Source: Lachnoclostridium sp.
GTDB taxonomy: Bacteria > Bacillota > Clostridia > Lachnospirales > Lachnospiraceae
Length of the DNA: 64,000 nt
Direction of reading: 5' to 3'
Assembly: GCA_023665475.1 (NCBI GenBank)
Contig: JAMPEB010000005.1
Span: forward strand, 62,001-126,000
The position numbers and the translations under genes were made by a program. Of this stretch, positions 18,326 through 26,053 are shown piece by piece. Numbering within the stretch: the first letter of the stretch is position 1; every line of letters begins with the position of its first letter. The notes below the pieces were generated by a model. That model did no database searches, was not told the origin of the DNA, and worked only from the letters and a program-made list of their open reading frames with translations.

Positions 18326-19468
18326 ATGCAGCTGCCCATTTTTGAGAGATATATCGATGAACTGATTGAGAAAAGTACACTGGATGTTCCTGCGTGGAAT
18401 ATTGAAAAGGCGAGAGAGGGAAAAGCATCCGGCTGGAATTATATTGACGGCGCCATGATCAAGGCGCTTCTTGAGATGTATCAGGTTACGAACGATGAGA
18501 AATATTATAAATTTGCGGATGCCTATATTGACCATCGTGTGATGGAAGACGGCACTATCAACGGTTATTCTGTAGAAGAGTATAATATTGACAATATCAA
18601 TGCAGGCAAGACTCTTTTTGAACTGTATGAGTTAAACGGAAAAGAAAAATACCGAAAGGCATTGGATTTGCTGTATAGTCAGGTGCAGAATCAGCCTAGG
18701 ACAGAGAGGGGTAATTTCTGGCATAAGAAAATCTATCCCAATCAGGTATGGCTGGATGGCATGTATATGGGGCAGCCCTTTTACATGGAGTATGAGACCA
18801 AATTTAACAATAGAAAGAACTATAGTGATATTTTCAATCAGTTTTCCAATGTAGTGAAGTATATGAGAGACGAGGAGACGGGATTGTATTATCATGGCTA
18901 TGATGCTTCCAAAACGGCGTTCTGGTGTGATAAAACAACAGGTCTTTCCAAGAATTTCTGGCTGCGGGCAATCGGCTGGTATTCTATGGCTCTTTTGGAC
19001 ACTATGAGCAAATGTGAGCCGGGGGAAGAATATCAGGCGGAATATGATAATTTGAAGAAGGTTTTCCGCGATTTGATCGATTCCATGTTAAAGTTTCAGG
19101 ATGAGAGCGGTCTGTGGTATCAGCTTCCTGCTCTGGGCGGCAAGGAGCCCAATTATCTGGAGACCAGCGGAAGCGCTATTATGGCATACAGCCTTTTAAA
19201 GGGAGTGCGCCACGGTCTGCTTCCCGAGGAATATACAAAGTATGGCATAAAGGCATTTAACGGTATCTGCGATAAGTATCTGAAGGAAAAGGACGGACAT
19301 TTGAGTCTGGGCGGTATCTGTCTGGTAGCAGGTCTCGGCCCGGAGGATAATACAAGGCGTGACGGTACTTTTGAATATTACATGTCGGAGCCTATCGTGG
19401 AGGACGATGCAAAGGGTGTGGGTCCGTTACTGTTGGCCTATACCGAAATGCGTAGATTTGATGATTAA
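18326..19468 (+). CDS. GH88/GH105 unsaturated glucuronyl/rhamnogalacturonyl hydrolase
   Basis: Cytosolic (alpha/alpha)6-barrel enzyme of 380 residues that removes unsaturated uronic acid from pectin or glycosaminoglycan fragments after lyase action. VWLDGMYMGQPF carries the expected catalytic Asp; WLRAIGWYSMALLD and LETSGSAIMAYSLLKG are also typical of YteR/GH105. No signal peptide is seen, so it acts on imported oligosaccharides. Start 18326 follows AAAGGAG by a normal spacing. Confidence 0.9.
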   Translation: MQLPIFERYIDELIEKSTLDVPAWNIEKAREGKASGWNYIDGAMIKALLEMYQVTNDEKYYKFADAYIDHRVMEDGTINGYSVEEYNIDNINAGKTLFELYELNGKEKYRKALDLLYSQVQNQPRTERGNFWHKKIYPNQVWLDGMYMGQPFYMEYETKFNNRKNYSDIFNQFSNVVKYMRDEETGLYYHGYDASKTAFWCDKTTGLSKNFWLRAIGWYSMALLDTMSKCEPGEEYQAEYDNLKKVFRDLIDSMLKFQDESGLWYQLPALGGKEPNYLETSGSAIMAYSLLKGVRHGLLPEEYTKYGIKAFNGICDKYLKEKDGHLSLGGICLVAGLGPEDNTRRDGTFEYYMSEPIVEDDAKGVGPLLLAYTEMRRFDD

Positions 19469-19489
19469 AAAGAAAGAATGAAAAGCATG

Positions 19490-19519
19490 AAAAAACCGGC
19501 TCCGAGGAGCCGGTTTTTT
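19490..19519. terminator. Bidirectional terminator between GH105 and csp
   Basis: A perfect AAAAAACCGGCTCC/GGAGCCGGTTTTTT stem serves both converging genes. Confidence 0.92.
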
Positions 19520-19528
19520 GATTCGTCA

Positions 19529-19744
19529 TTAAGCTACAACAGTAACATTGACAGCACGAACCTTGCTGCTGTTCTGAGGATCTGTCTCGGTATCGAAAGA
19601 AACCTTCTGACCTTCCTCCAAAGACTTAAAGCCCTCAGCATTGATGGCAGAGAAATGTACGAATACCTCTTCTCCGTTAGCATCATTGGTGATGAAGCCA
19701 TAACCCTTCTGTGCGTTAAACCACTTAACTGTACCGTTATTCAT
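19529..19744 (-). CDS. Cold-shock protein (CspA family)
   Basis: 71-residue single-stranded nucleic-acid binder. [18 protein letters not shown] contains RNP1 (KGYGFI) and VFVHFSAI is RNP2. AAGGAGG precedes the start. Its 155-nt leader holds a large hairpin, as expected for post-transcriptional cold control. Confidence 0.95.
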   Translation of the reverse strand: MNNGTVKWFNAQKGYGFITNDANGEEVFVHFSAINAEGFKSLEEGQKVSFDTETDPQNSSKVRAVNVTVVA

Positions 19745-19817
19745 TGTGGTACCTCCTTTTAAGAATGCGAGTAAACCCCGTATTGGTATGTGAATTCTAA
19801 AACATAAGGCAAAAAAA

Positions 19818-19873
19818 TCACATATTTTTGTAGACCATCATAAAAATCAATAATGACTTACAAAAATATGTGA
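19818..19873 (-). promoter_or_regulatory. Leader hairpin of the cold-shock mRNA
   Basis: Perfect 15-bp inverted repeat TCACATATTTTTGTA/TACAAAAATATGTGA. The pairing continues inward through GACCATCAT/ATAATGAC, making a stem of more than 20 bp in the 5' UTR. The A/U-rich stem is a plausible temperature-sensitive element. Confidence 0.6.
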
Positions 19874-19904
19874 GTTCAATGACTTTCATTTAGAATACGA
19901 TTAG

Positions 19905-19933
19905 AGTATATCATCGCAATATTATTATGTCAA
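19905..19933 (-). promoter_or_regulatory. Sigma-A promoter for csp
   Basis: On the minus strand TTGACA-17-TATACT, near consensus, about 155 bp before the start codon. Confidence 0.85.
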
Positions 19934-20068
19934 CTAATTTTTTACCATAAAACTAAATTTTTTTATATAAAATTAAATTTTGAAGCATATTTCTTTAAAA
20001 TTGGCAGAAAGTAAGAAGGAGAAGTAAAAGGAGTCTTCATTTTAGACACAGGGAAGGAAAGTGACAGT

Positions 20069-20947
20069 TTGACAATGAATGTATTTTGGTTATGTGCAAT
20101 CGGAATTATAGCGGCTGTGGCGGGATTTTGGTCAGGCAGGATGAGCCTGCTTTTGGGAAGCGCAGGAGAGGAAGGACTTTCGGAGATAAAACCGGAAAGT
20201 GCAGAAGTGGAAAATACTATGGCAGAAAGCATTGTTGACAGAGAAAGAATGCCGGATATGGATATGGCGTCATCGGGTTATGACATAAAGGAACATGGCA
20301 CAGAACAGGTGCAGGAGACAGAACTACAGGGGCAAGTGAAGAGCATGACTTTGGACCAAAAGATGCAAAATGGCAGAAGGATGCAGCAAACAGGCGCTTT
20401 GCGGAAAGAAAGCATATTGGGCAGACTTCGGCTGCGCCGCAGCCACTCAAATAATGAAAAGAGAATACCACTCGGCTGGGCAATCGGCAGCCCCGCAGAG
20501 GGAGCAGTTAAAACCTTTGATCATGGAGATGTCAGGGGGGCAATGGTGCGGACTACCAAAGGGTGTCTGTATGCACCGTCATCCGGCAAGATTGTGAGAT
20601 TATATCCCTCAGGCAGCCAAATGATGCTTCGGACGGACTTTGGGGTTGAGCTGCTGATTCGGGTGGGGAGCGGCATAAACGGTAGTTGTCAGGCGGCACA
20701 GCCGGATGAAATGCTGGGAGAATATTTTCGCCCGAGAGTTCTGCAGAATGAAATTGTAACGAAGGGCAAGCTTCTTTTGGAATATGACAGGGAAGCGCTT
20801 CTTGCGGCAGGAGCGGATACGGATATCTTTGTAGGAGTGGAGGAAGCCGGAGATTTCCGGGACATCACGGTTACGGAGAAAACACAGGTAAAGCAGGGAG
20901 AAGAAATCCTGTGGGTCATGGATCATTCAAGGATTGTGAAAAACTAA
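20069..20947 (+). CDS. Membrane-anchored EIIA-Glc-like domain without catalytic histidines
   Basis: 292 residues: an N-terminal transmembrane helix (about 5-22), a variable acidic and Gln-rich linker (about 30-135), and a C-terminal Crr/EIIA-Glc-like beta-barrel (about 140-285: SPAEGAVKTF, YAPSSGKIVRLYPSG, GVELLIRVG). In PTS EIIA the last motif reads LLIHVG with the phosphorylated His; here it is Arg, and the supporting His is also absent. Phosphotransfer looks impossible. A TTG start at 20069 fits GGGAAGG better than the ATG at 20075. Confidence 0.7.
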   Translation: MTMNVFWLCAIGIIAAVAGFWSGRMSLLLGSAGEEGLSEIKPESAEVENTMAESIVDRERMPDMDMASSGYDIKEHGTEQVQETELQGQVKSMTLDQKMQNGRRMQQTGALRKESILGRLRLRRSHSNNEKRIPLGWAIGSPAEGAVKTFDHGDVRGAMVRTTKGCLYAPSSGKIVRLYPSGSQMMLRTDFGVELLIRVGSGINGSCQAAQPDEMLGEYFRPRVLQNEIVTKGKLLLEYDREALLAAGADTDIFVGVEEAGDFRDITVTEKTQVKQGEEILWVMDHSRIVKN

Positions 20948-21083
20948 GCTCCGGACAGTCCTTGCCATGCGGGCGCGTCAGGGCTTTCCGAAAACAAAGC
21001 CTTAAAAAGCGGTAACGGAAAGATGGCGGAAAATCGGCAGCAGGGTTGACTTTAGGGGGAAATTATGGAAGAATAGAAGTATC

Positions 21084-21220
21084 AAGTGTGAACGGAATGA
21101 AGATTTTCTAAGGTCAGAAAGAACTTGACCATAGCGCTGAAGCGCATGGAAAATCTAAGTCATTCCGTGAAGAATCCGCAAGCGGATTCTTTCGAATTTG
21201 TGCAGATTCACGGATTATTT
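21084..21220 (+). repeat. 137-bp structured repeat, copy 1
   Basis: Nearly identical to 22811-22947; the first roughly 97 bases match exactly and about seven differences lie in the rest. Internal dyads are CGGAATGAAGATTTTC with a slightly offset partner, GGTCA/TGACC, GCGCT/AGCGC, GAATCCGC/GCGGATTC and an imperfect GAATTTG/CAGATTC. It fills most of the 20948-21267 gap. A short AGGGCTTT/AAAGCCTT stem near 20986 may end the upstream gene. Confidence 0.9.
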
Positions 21221-21267
21221 GTGCCGCTAAAGCGGCATGATGGGAAGTTTGAAAGAGAGGGAACGCC

Positions 21268-22818
21268 ATGGACAAGACAAGACTTAATAAAATGTGGGTC
21301 GCTGATCAGGGAGACGGCACTTACAAAAACCCGATTCTTTACACGGATTATTCGGACCCGGATGCCATCAGGGTAGGAGAGGACTATTTTATGATTGCCT
21401 CCAGCTTTTGCAATACTCCGGCAGTGCCTCTGCTGCACTCCAAGGATTTGGTAAATTGGAAGGTGATTAATTATATTATTGATAAGCTTCCCTTTCCCGA
21501 TTATGAAAAGCCCATGCACGGACGCGGCACATGGGCGCCCTCCATTCGTTTTCATGAGGGGATTTATTATGCGTTTATCCCGTTTCCGGATGAGGGCATT
21601 ATGATGTGCAAGACCGAGGACCCTTGGGGGAAGTGGAGTGAGCCTGCCTTTGTGCGTAAGGTTATCGGCTGGATTGACCCCTGCCCTTTCTGGGATGATG
21701 ACGGCAAGGCTTACATGGTATCGGCATTTGCCAGAAGCCGTATCGGCTTTAAGAGCATGCTCTATATGTCCCCCATAGAGCCGGATTGTTCCGGAGTGCT
21801 GGATGACGGACAGTTTATCTATGACGGACATGCCACCCAGCCCACCATTGAAGGACCAAAGCTGTATAAGAGAAACGGCTATTATTACATATTTGCCCCC
21901 GCAGGCGGCGTAAAACCCGGATGGCAGACGGTACTTCGTTCCAAGAATATCTATGGGCCTTTTGAGGAAAGGATTGTGCTGCATCAGGGAAATTCTCCCA
22001 TCAACGGACCTCATCAGGGCGCATGGGTGGATACGCCAAGCGGCGAGGATTGGTTTTTGCATTTTCAGGATGTGGGAAATGCGGGGCGTATTGTGCATCT
22101 GCAGCCTATGCGCTGGGAAGACGACTGGCCCATTATCGGCGTGAATGATGCGGACGGCTGCGGCGAGCCTGTTTTACAGTATCCAAAGCCTGATGTAGGC
22201 GGGACTTTCCCCATTGATGCTCCTGAGGACAGCGATTTGTTTGAAGGGGAGGAGCTTGGGCTTCAGTGGCAGTGGAATGCCAATTATAAAGAGGATTGGT
22301 ATGAGCTGGGAGGCGGACAGCTTACCCTGTATGCGCAGAATGTGGAGGAGAGTACGCAGCTTTGCGACATTCCCAATCTGTTGATTCAGAAATGGCCCGC
22401 GCCGGAATTTCAAGTGACGGCATGCCTGCATCTGGCAGGCCTTAAGGAAGGGGATGCCGCTGGCATGGTGAGCCAGTGCGGTCATTATACAGGATTGTTT
22501 GCGGTAAAGAGAAACGGAAAAGTTACCCTTCAGCAGCGTACTGGAAATTGGACCAAGGATAATGAAGTGCGCACGGATTTAGGGGAAGTGGAGCAGGATA
22601 CCATTTACATCCGCATGAAGGTAAAGGATTCCACCTATGTGTCCTTTGAAACAGGATATGATGAAGCAGCATACCAGCCCATAGGGGAAACGGTGGAAGC
22701 CGCTCCCGGCCGCTGGGTGGGCGTTAAAGTCGGGCTGGCTGCCATTAATGAGACGGGGAGCGCAGGCGGCAGCGTTTCGGCAGACTATTTTGTATTTGAG
22801 AAGTTAGGGGAAGTGTGA
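21268..22818 (+). CDS. Glycoside hydrolase family 43
   Basis: 516 residues. A five-bladed propeller (about 1-310) carries the GH43 acids: the base in YSDPDAIR, the pKa-setting Asp in WIDPCPFWDDDG and the acid Glu in IEGPKLY. A C-terminal concanavalin-like sandwich (about 320-516) follows, as in beta-xylosidase and arabinofuranosidase members. No signal peptide, so likely cytosolic. The gene lies exactly between two 137-bp direct repeats, and its stop codon is inside the start of copy 2. Confidence 0.9.
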   Translation: MDKTRLNKMWVADQGDGTYKNPILYTDYSDPDAIRVGEDYFMIASSFCNTPAVPLLHSKDLVNWKVINYIIDKLPFPDYEKPMHGRGTWAPSIRFHEGIYYAFIPFPDEGIMMCKTEDPWGKWSEPAFVRKVIGWIDPCPFWDDDGKAYMVSAFARSRIGFKSMLYMSPIEPDCSGVLDDGQFIYDGHATQPTIEGPKLYKRNGYYYIFAPAGGVKPGWQTVLRSKNIYGPFEERIVLHQGNSPINGPHQGAWVDTPSGEDWFLHFQDVGNAGRIVHLQPMRWEDDWPIIGVNDADGCGEPVLQYPKPDVGGTFPIDAPEDSDLFEGEELGLQWQWNANYKEDWYELGGGQLTLYAQNVEESTQLCDIPNLLIQKWPAPEFQVTACLHLAGLKEGDAAGMVSQCGHYTGLFAVKRNGKVTLQQRTGNWTKDNEVRTDLGEVEQDTIYIRMKVKDSTYVSFETGYDEAAYQPIGETVEAAPGRWVGVKVGLAAINETGSAGGSVSADYFVFEKLGEV

Positions 22819-22947
22819 ACGGAATGAAGATTTTCTAAGGTCAGAAAGAACTTGACCATAGCGCTGAAGCGCATGGAAAATCTAAGTCATTCCGTGAAGA
22901 ATCCGCAGGCGGATTCTTCCGAATCTGTGCAGATTCATTGATTGTTT
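22811..22947 (+). repeat. 137-bp structured repeat, copy 2
   Basis: Direct-orientation partner of 21084-21220. It begins with AAGTGTGAACGG, which supplies the stop codon of GH43, and runs up to a terminator. Here the last dyad is a perfect GAATCTG/CAGATTC. A shorter relative of the 3' end is at 42076-42104. Confidence 0.9.
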
Positions 22948-22978
22948 GGGCAGCCGTGAGGGGCTGCCCTTGTTTTTG
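22948..22978 (+). terminator. Terminator after GH43
   Basis: GGGCAGCC-GTGAG-GGGCTGCCC stem followed by a T-rich tail. Confidence 0.8.
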
Positions 22979-23122
22979 GGTTTATGTCAGCGAGCAGTGT
23001 CCTTATTGTTTCTTTTTATCATAAGGATTTAGGAAAGGCAATGAACGGTAAAAAATAATACTTGCAATGCTATACCGAATTTGTCATAATTATAATGTTG
23101 TAGATATTAGGCAGGGGAATAG

Positions 23123-23293
23123 GTTCTTACAGCCGGAACATTAAATATCCTGTTTTCAGAAGAAAATGTTTTATTAGTTTTTGAATGGGACTGCTTAAAT
23201 TTAACAGTTTATAATTTATCAGAAGGCATGAAAGAACTAGTTGAAAAGATAGCATTGTCAGAAGGCTTTTTTTGTTGGAGAGGGAGGGATTAA
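23123..23293 (+). pseudogene. Possible gene remnant
   Basis: A 56-codon stop-to-stop frame without a usable start reads like coding sequence (VLLVFEWDCLNLTVYNLSEG, then ELVEKIALSEGFFCW). A promoter-like TTGCAA-17-CATAAT sits at 23062-23090. I do not recognise the family. It may be the decayed end of a lost gene in the 22979-23386 gap. Confidence 0.3.
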
Positions 23294-23354
23294 ACTTGTG
23301 GAAATAAACTTCCAGAAAACGAATTTCCATGAAATAAGCTTCCTGATTCATGGC

Positions 23355-23385
23355 AATAGAATTCTTGCGAAGCGTGAATTTAATT
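23355..23385. repeat. Short palindromic repeat
   Basis: AATAGAATTCTTGCG pairs imperfectly with GCGTGAATTTAATT. The hairpin closely resembles the one at 53005-53035 and ends one base before the cysK -35 box. Confidence 0.5.
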
Positions 23386-23386
23386 G

Positions 23387-23447
23387 TTGACAAGGCGAGC
23401 CACAGCGTATATAATCAAAATCATATAAATCCTATCAGATAAATAGG
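23387..23447 (+). promoter_or_regulatory. cysK promoter with palindromic operator-like site
   Basis: Perfect consensus TTGACA-17-TATAAT (23387-23415). Just past the expected transcription start lies CCTAT-N7-ATAGG (23431-23447), a dyad placed where a repressor would block transcription. An Rrf2-type cysteine regulator such as CymR is a reasonable guess; this is not proven. Confidence 0.7.
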
Positions 23448-23515
23448 AAATAAGGCGTTGATATAGGAATGCACATTCCAAATGTGAAATCAAACAAATC
23501 AGGAGGTATAAAATC

Positions 23516-24454
23516 ATGAGTCAAATCAAAGAAAGCGCGCTGGAATTAATTGGGAAAACACCCTTACTAAAGCTGAATGGATATGCCAAGAAGGCAGGAA
23601 TTACAAACGCAGTGATACTTGCCAAATTGGAGTATCTGAATCCGGCGGGTTCCGTAAAAGACCGCGTTGCGCTGGCAATGATTGAGGATGCCGAGAAGAA
23701 GGGAATTATCAAAGAGGGGGCAACCCTTATCGAGCCAACCAGCGGCAATACGGGAATCGGCATTGCGGCAGTGGCGGCAGCCAAGGGATATCGGGCGATT
23801 CTTACCCTGCCGGAAACCATGAGCGTGGAACGCCGGAATCTTTTAAAGGCATATGGCGCGGAGCTTGTCCTGACAGACGGCGCAAAGGGAATGAAGGGGG
23901 CTATCGAAAAGGCGGAGGAGCTTTCCAAAGAGATTCCGGGAGCCGTTATTTTGGGACAGTTTGTGAATCCTGCTAACCCTGCCGTACATAAGAGAACCAC
24001 AGGACCGGAAATCTGGGAACAGACGGAAGGGAAAGTTGACATCTTTGTGTCAGGCGTGGGCACAGGCGGCACGATCACCGGCGTGGGAGAATATTTAAAA
24101 GAAAAGAATCCCGATGTGAAAATCGTAGCGGTGGAGCCTGCCACAAGCCCCGTGCTTTCCAAGGGAACTGCGGGAGCCCATAAGATACAGGGAATCGGTG
24201 CGGGCTTTGTGCCCGAAGTGTTAAATACAAAAATATATGATGAAATTATAACAATCGAGAACGATGATGCCTTTGCGGAAGGCAAGGCATTTGCGGTAAG
24301 CGAGGGCATTCTGGTGGGCATTTCATCGGGAGCCGCGTTAAAAGCGGCATCCATCCTTGCAGGCAGATCGGAAAATGCCGGAAAGACCATTGTGGTACTG
24401 CTGCCGGATTCCGGTGACAGATATTTGTCTACGCCGTTGTTTAATAATGACTGA
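23516..24454 (+). CDS. cysK: Cysteine synthase A (O-acetylserine sulfhydrylase)
   Basis: PLP enzyme of 312 residues joining O-acetylserine and sulfide into cysteine. The PLP Lys is in [23 protein letters not shown] binds substrate, [10 protein letters not shown] binds the PLP phosphate, and [12 protein letters not shown] is the C-terminal signature. AGGAGGT precedes the ATG. It is single-gene with its own strong promoter. Confidence 0.96.
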   Translation: MSQIKESALELIGKTPLLKLNGYAKKAGITNAVILAKLEYLNPAGSVKDRVALAMIEDAEKKGIIKEGATLIEPTSGNTGIGIAAVAAAKGYRAILTLPETMSVERRNLLKAYGAELVLTDGAKGMKGAIEKAEELSKEIPGAVILGQFVNPANPAVHKRTTGPEIWEQTEGKVDIFVSGVGTGGTITGVGEYLKEKNPDVKIVAVEPATSPVLSKGTAGAHKIQGIGAGFVPEVLNTKIYDEIITIENDDAFAEGKAFAVSEGILVGISSGAALKAASILAGRSENAGKTIVVLLPDSGDRYLSTPLFNND

Positions 24455-24542
24455 CAGAAGGGTTATTCATTATCATATTTTTAAAGGCATTTGACATAAT
24501 TATATTTTCAGTCAAATATAGGAAATAAAAAATTTGAAAAGG

Positions 24543-24676
24543 TTGACTCTTTTCTGAAATATGGTATTATACTATTAGTGGTGAGTCCTACCGTAAAGTG
24601 GACTGCTAAAAGCGTTAGCAACTCTAATGGAGTTACTACACAAATGGCTATGTGGAAACGCATAGCCATTTTTAAG
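24543..24676 (+). ncRNA. Candidate structured ncRNA with own promoter and terminator
   Basis: TTGACT-16-TATTAT (24543-24570) is followed by about 95 nt that fold as a four-way junction: closing GUGGUG/UACUAC, then AGTCC/GGACT, GCTAA/TTAGC and AACTC/GAGTT hairpins. A final 11-bp stem (ATGGCTATGTG, GAAA tetraloop) runs into TTTTT. No open reading frame is present. The order of arms is cloverleaf-like, but loop sizes are wrong for tRNA. I cannot assign it to a known family. It sits between cysK and the copper locus. Confidence 0.55.
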
Positions 24677-24709
24677 TGAGATCGGAAAAACATCAAATAT
24701 TATAAGCGA

Positions 24710-24895
24710 ATGTGCATCCAAGAATTAGAATGGTGTCAGACAAATAGTGAAGTGATTTGTAATAAAGCAAATGTCTTGTACAAAAAGTACATCTCCAATG
24801 AGTCATTTACAGGCAGGAAGCGCTGTCTGAATTTTCCAAAATTAGAGGCAGAATGCGAGAAATATAATTCAAAAATAAAGAGAGGCACAAACTGA
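24710..24895 (+). CDS. Small hypothetical protein, uncertain
   Basis: 61 codons, hydrophilic, Lys/Glu-rich, with no recognised domain and only a weak ribosome site. Its end overlaps a perfect 10-bp dyad TAAAGAGAGG/CCTCTCTTTA (24876-24906). It could be a genuine small protein, a remnant, or chance; nothing else is seen up to the promoter at 25019. Confidence 0.25.
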   Translation: MCIQELEWCQTNSEVICNKANVLYKKYISNESFTGRKRCLNFPKLEAECEKYNSKIKRGTN

Positions 24896-25018
24896 ACCTC
24901 TCTTTATAGGCATTACCACAATTCTAAAGAATCCTCCGCATCAACCCACATCTGAAAATTTCCGTCAATGCAAATTTTTTTGAGGAAAACTTCTTGTGAA
25001 TAAAGTGTTCATTTGCTC

Positions 25019-25079
25019 TTGACAACATACCCTGTGGGGGTATATATTTATTTGTGACTGATATACCCCATGGGGGTAT
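25019..25079 (+). promoter_or_regulatory. Copper-locus promoter with two CsoR-type operators
   Basis: TTGACA is followed by TATATA or TATATT (25041-25048). Two 17-bp dyads of identical design overlap and follow the promoter: ATACCCTGTGGGGGTAT (25027-25043) and the perfect ATACCCCATGGGGGTAT (25063-25079), centres 36 bp apart. They match the known CsoR box pattern of G/C runs flanked by AT. They should repress GNAT-csoR-copA without copper. Confidence 0.85.
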
Positions 25080-25173
25080 GCCTGATAAAAACAACTCCCT
25101 TTTCGGAATTGGGTATCCATTAAAAACAGGTTATAATGATGCCAAAAATCGGGAGTTGCGGAGGATTATAAAT

Positions 25174-25578
25174 ATGATTCGATATGCAGATGAACAAGAT
25201 TTTGATGTATTGAAAAAATATGATAAACATATTGCGGCAGCCGAATTGCAAAAAAGCATGGCTGATAAAAAAGTATTAATCATGTTCAATAATGATACAT
25301 TTAATGGGTGGCTTCGGTACAATTTATTTTGGGATAGTATACCGTTTATGAATATGTTGTATTTGCTGGAAGATTTCAGGGGAAAGGGATATGGCAAACA
25401 ATTAGTAGGTTTTTGGGAAAGGGAAATGCAAAGCAGGCAATACAAAATTGTAATGACTTCAACTCAATCAGATGAACAGGCACAATTCTTTTATCGGAGA
25501 ATGGGATATGTTGATTGTGGTGCCCTGCTGCTGCCCAATGAGCCATTGGAAATAATTTTGTCAAAGAGTTTGGCTTAA
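25174..25578 (+). CDS. GNAT-family acetyltransferase in the copper operon
   Basis: 134 residues. LLEDFRGKGYGKQLVGFWE is the acetyl-CoA loop, and TSTQSDEQAQFFYRRMGYVD is the typical late motif. The start at 25174 is set by CGGAGG 11 bp upstream; longer frames run through the operators. Substrate unknown. Being first behind the CsoR boxes suggests a role in metal stress, which is inference. Confidence 0.8.
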   Translation: MIRYADEQDFDVLKKYDKHIAAAELQKSMADKKVLIMFNNDTFNGWLRYNLFWDSIPFMNMLYLLEDFRGKGYGKQLVGFWEREMQSRQYKIVMTSTQSDEQAQFFYRRMGYVDCGALLLPNEPLEIILSKSLA

Positions 25579-25642
25579 TGGCAATCAGGAACACAATTCC
25601 CATTGATTAAAATGCCGCTTGCTCGGCAGAATGAGAGGAAAA

Positions 25643-25990
25643 ATGGAAAATATAAAAAATATAGAAAGTGCAGAAAATATAGAAAATACAGCGGCGGACT
25701 GTTGCTGCAGTCTGCGGCATAAAGAACGGAGCGACGAGGAATATAAGGATTTAATTCACCGCCTGAACCGTATTGAGGGACAGATCCGAGGAGTTAAGGG
25801 CATGGTGGAAAAGGGCGTGTACTGTACGGATATCTTAACTCAGGTAGCTGCGGTAAACTCCGCCCTGAACAGCTTCAGCAGAGTTTTGCTCTCAGACCAC
25901 ATTAAAACCTGCGTTACGAGGGATATTAAAGAGGGAAAAGAAGAAACTGTGGAGGAGCTGCTTGCTATTTTGCAGAAGCTGATGAGGTAG
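25643..25990 (+). CDS. csoR: CsoR-family copper-sensing repressor
   Basis: About 115 residues. The helical core HRLNRIEGQIRGVKGMVEKG and the Cu(I) ligands Cys (GVYC), His and Cys (DHIKTC) follow the CsoR X-Y-Z pattern. The N-terminal extension has a CCC cluster (DCCCSLRH). AGAGGAAAA precedes ATG 25643; an upstream ATG at 25619 is possible. It should bind the two dyads at 25027-25079. Confidence 0.9.
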   Translation: MENIKNIESAENIENTAADCCCSLRHKERSDEEYKDLIHRLNRIEGQIRGVKGMVEKGVYCTDILTQVAAVNSALNSFSRVLLSDHIKTCVTRDIKEGKEETVEELLAILQKLMR

Positions 25991-26053
25991 GTTTACGAAA
26001 GCCTGAGTTTCGCAAATGACTAAAGTGAGATGATAATGAGGAGGTAATCAGAG

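Noticed and set aside
21125-21376. Plus-strand frame running through repeat copy 1 into GH43
   Set aside because: It covers the palindromic repeat and shifts out of the clearly coding GH43 frame; no family signal.
21084-22947. CRISPR array
   Set aside because: Only two full repeat copies of 137 bp separated by a gene; no short regularly spaced repeats occur anywhere in the window.
23127-23393. 88-codon minus-strand frame between GH43 and cysK
   Set aside because: Low-complexity Leu/Lys/Ser composition, no ribosome site, and it lies opposite a more coding-like plus-strand frame and the cysK promoter.
24543-24676. tRNA gene or T-box/fluoride/NiCo riboswitch
   Set aside because: Arm order is cloverleaf-like, but there is no acceptor stem of seven pairs, no T-loop TTCRA and no 3' CCA. 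Conserved T-box, fluoride and NiCo bases are also missing.
25054-25173. N-terminal extension of the GNAT gene
   Set aside because: It would translate through the second CsoR operator, while a good ribosome site precedes the ATG at 25174, where the GNAT fold begins.
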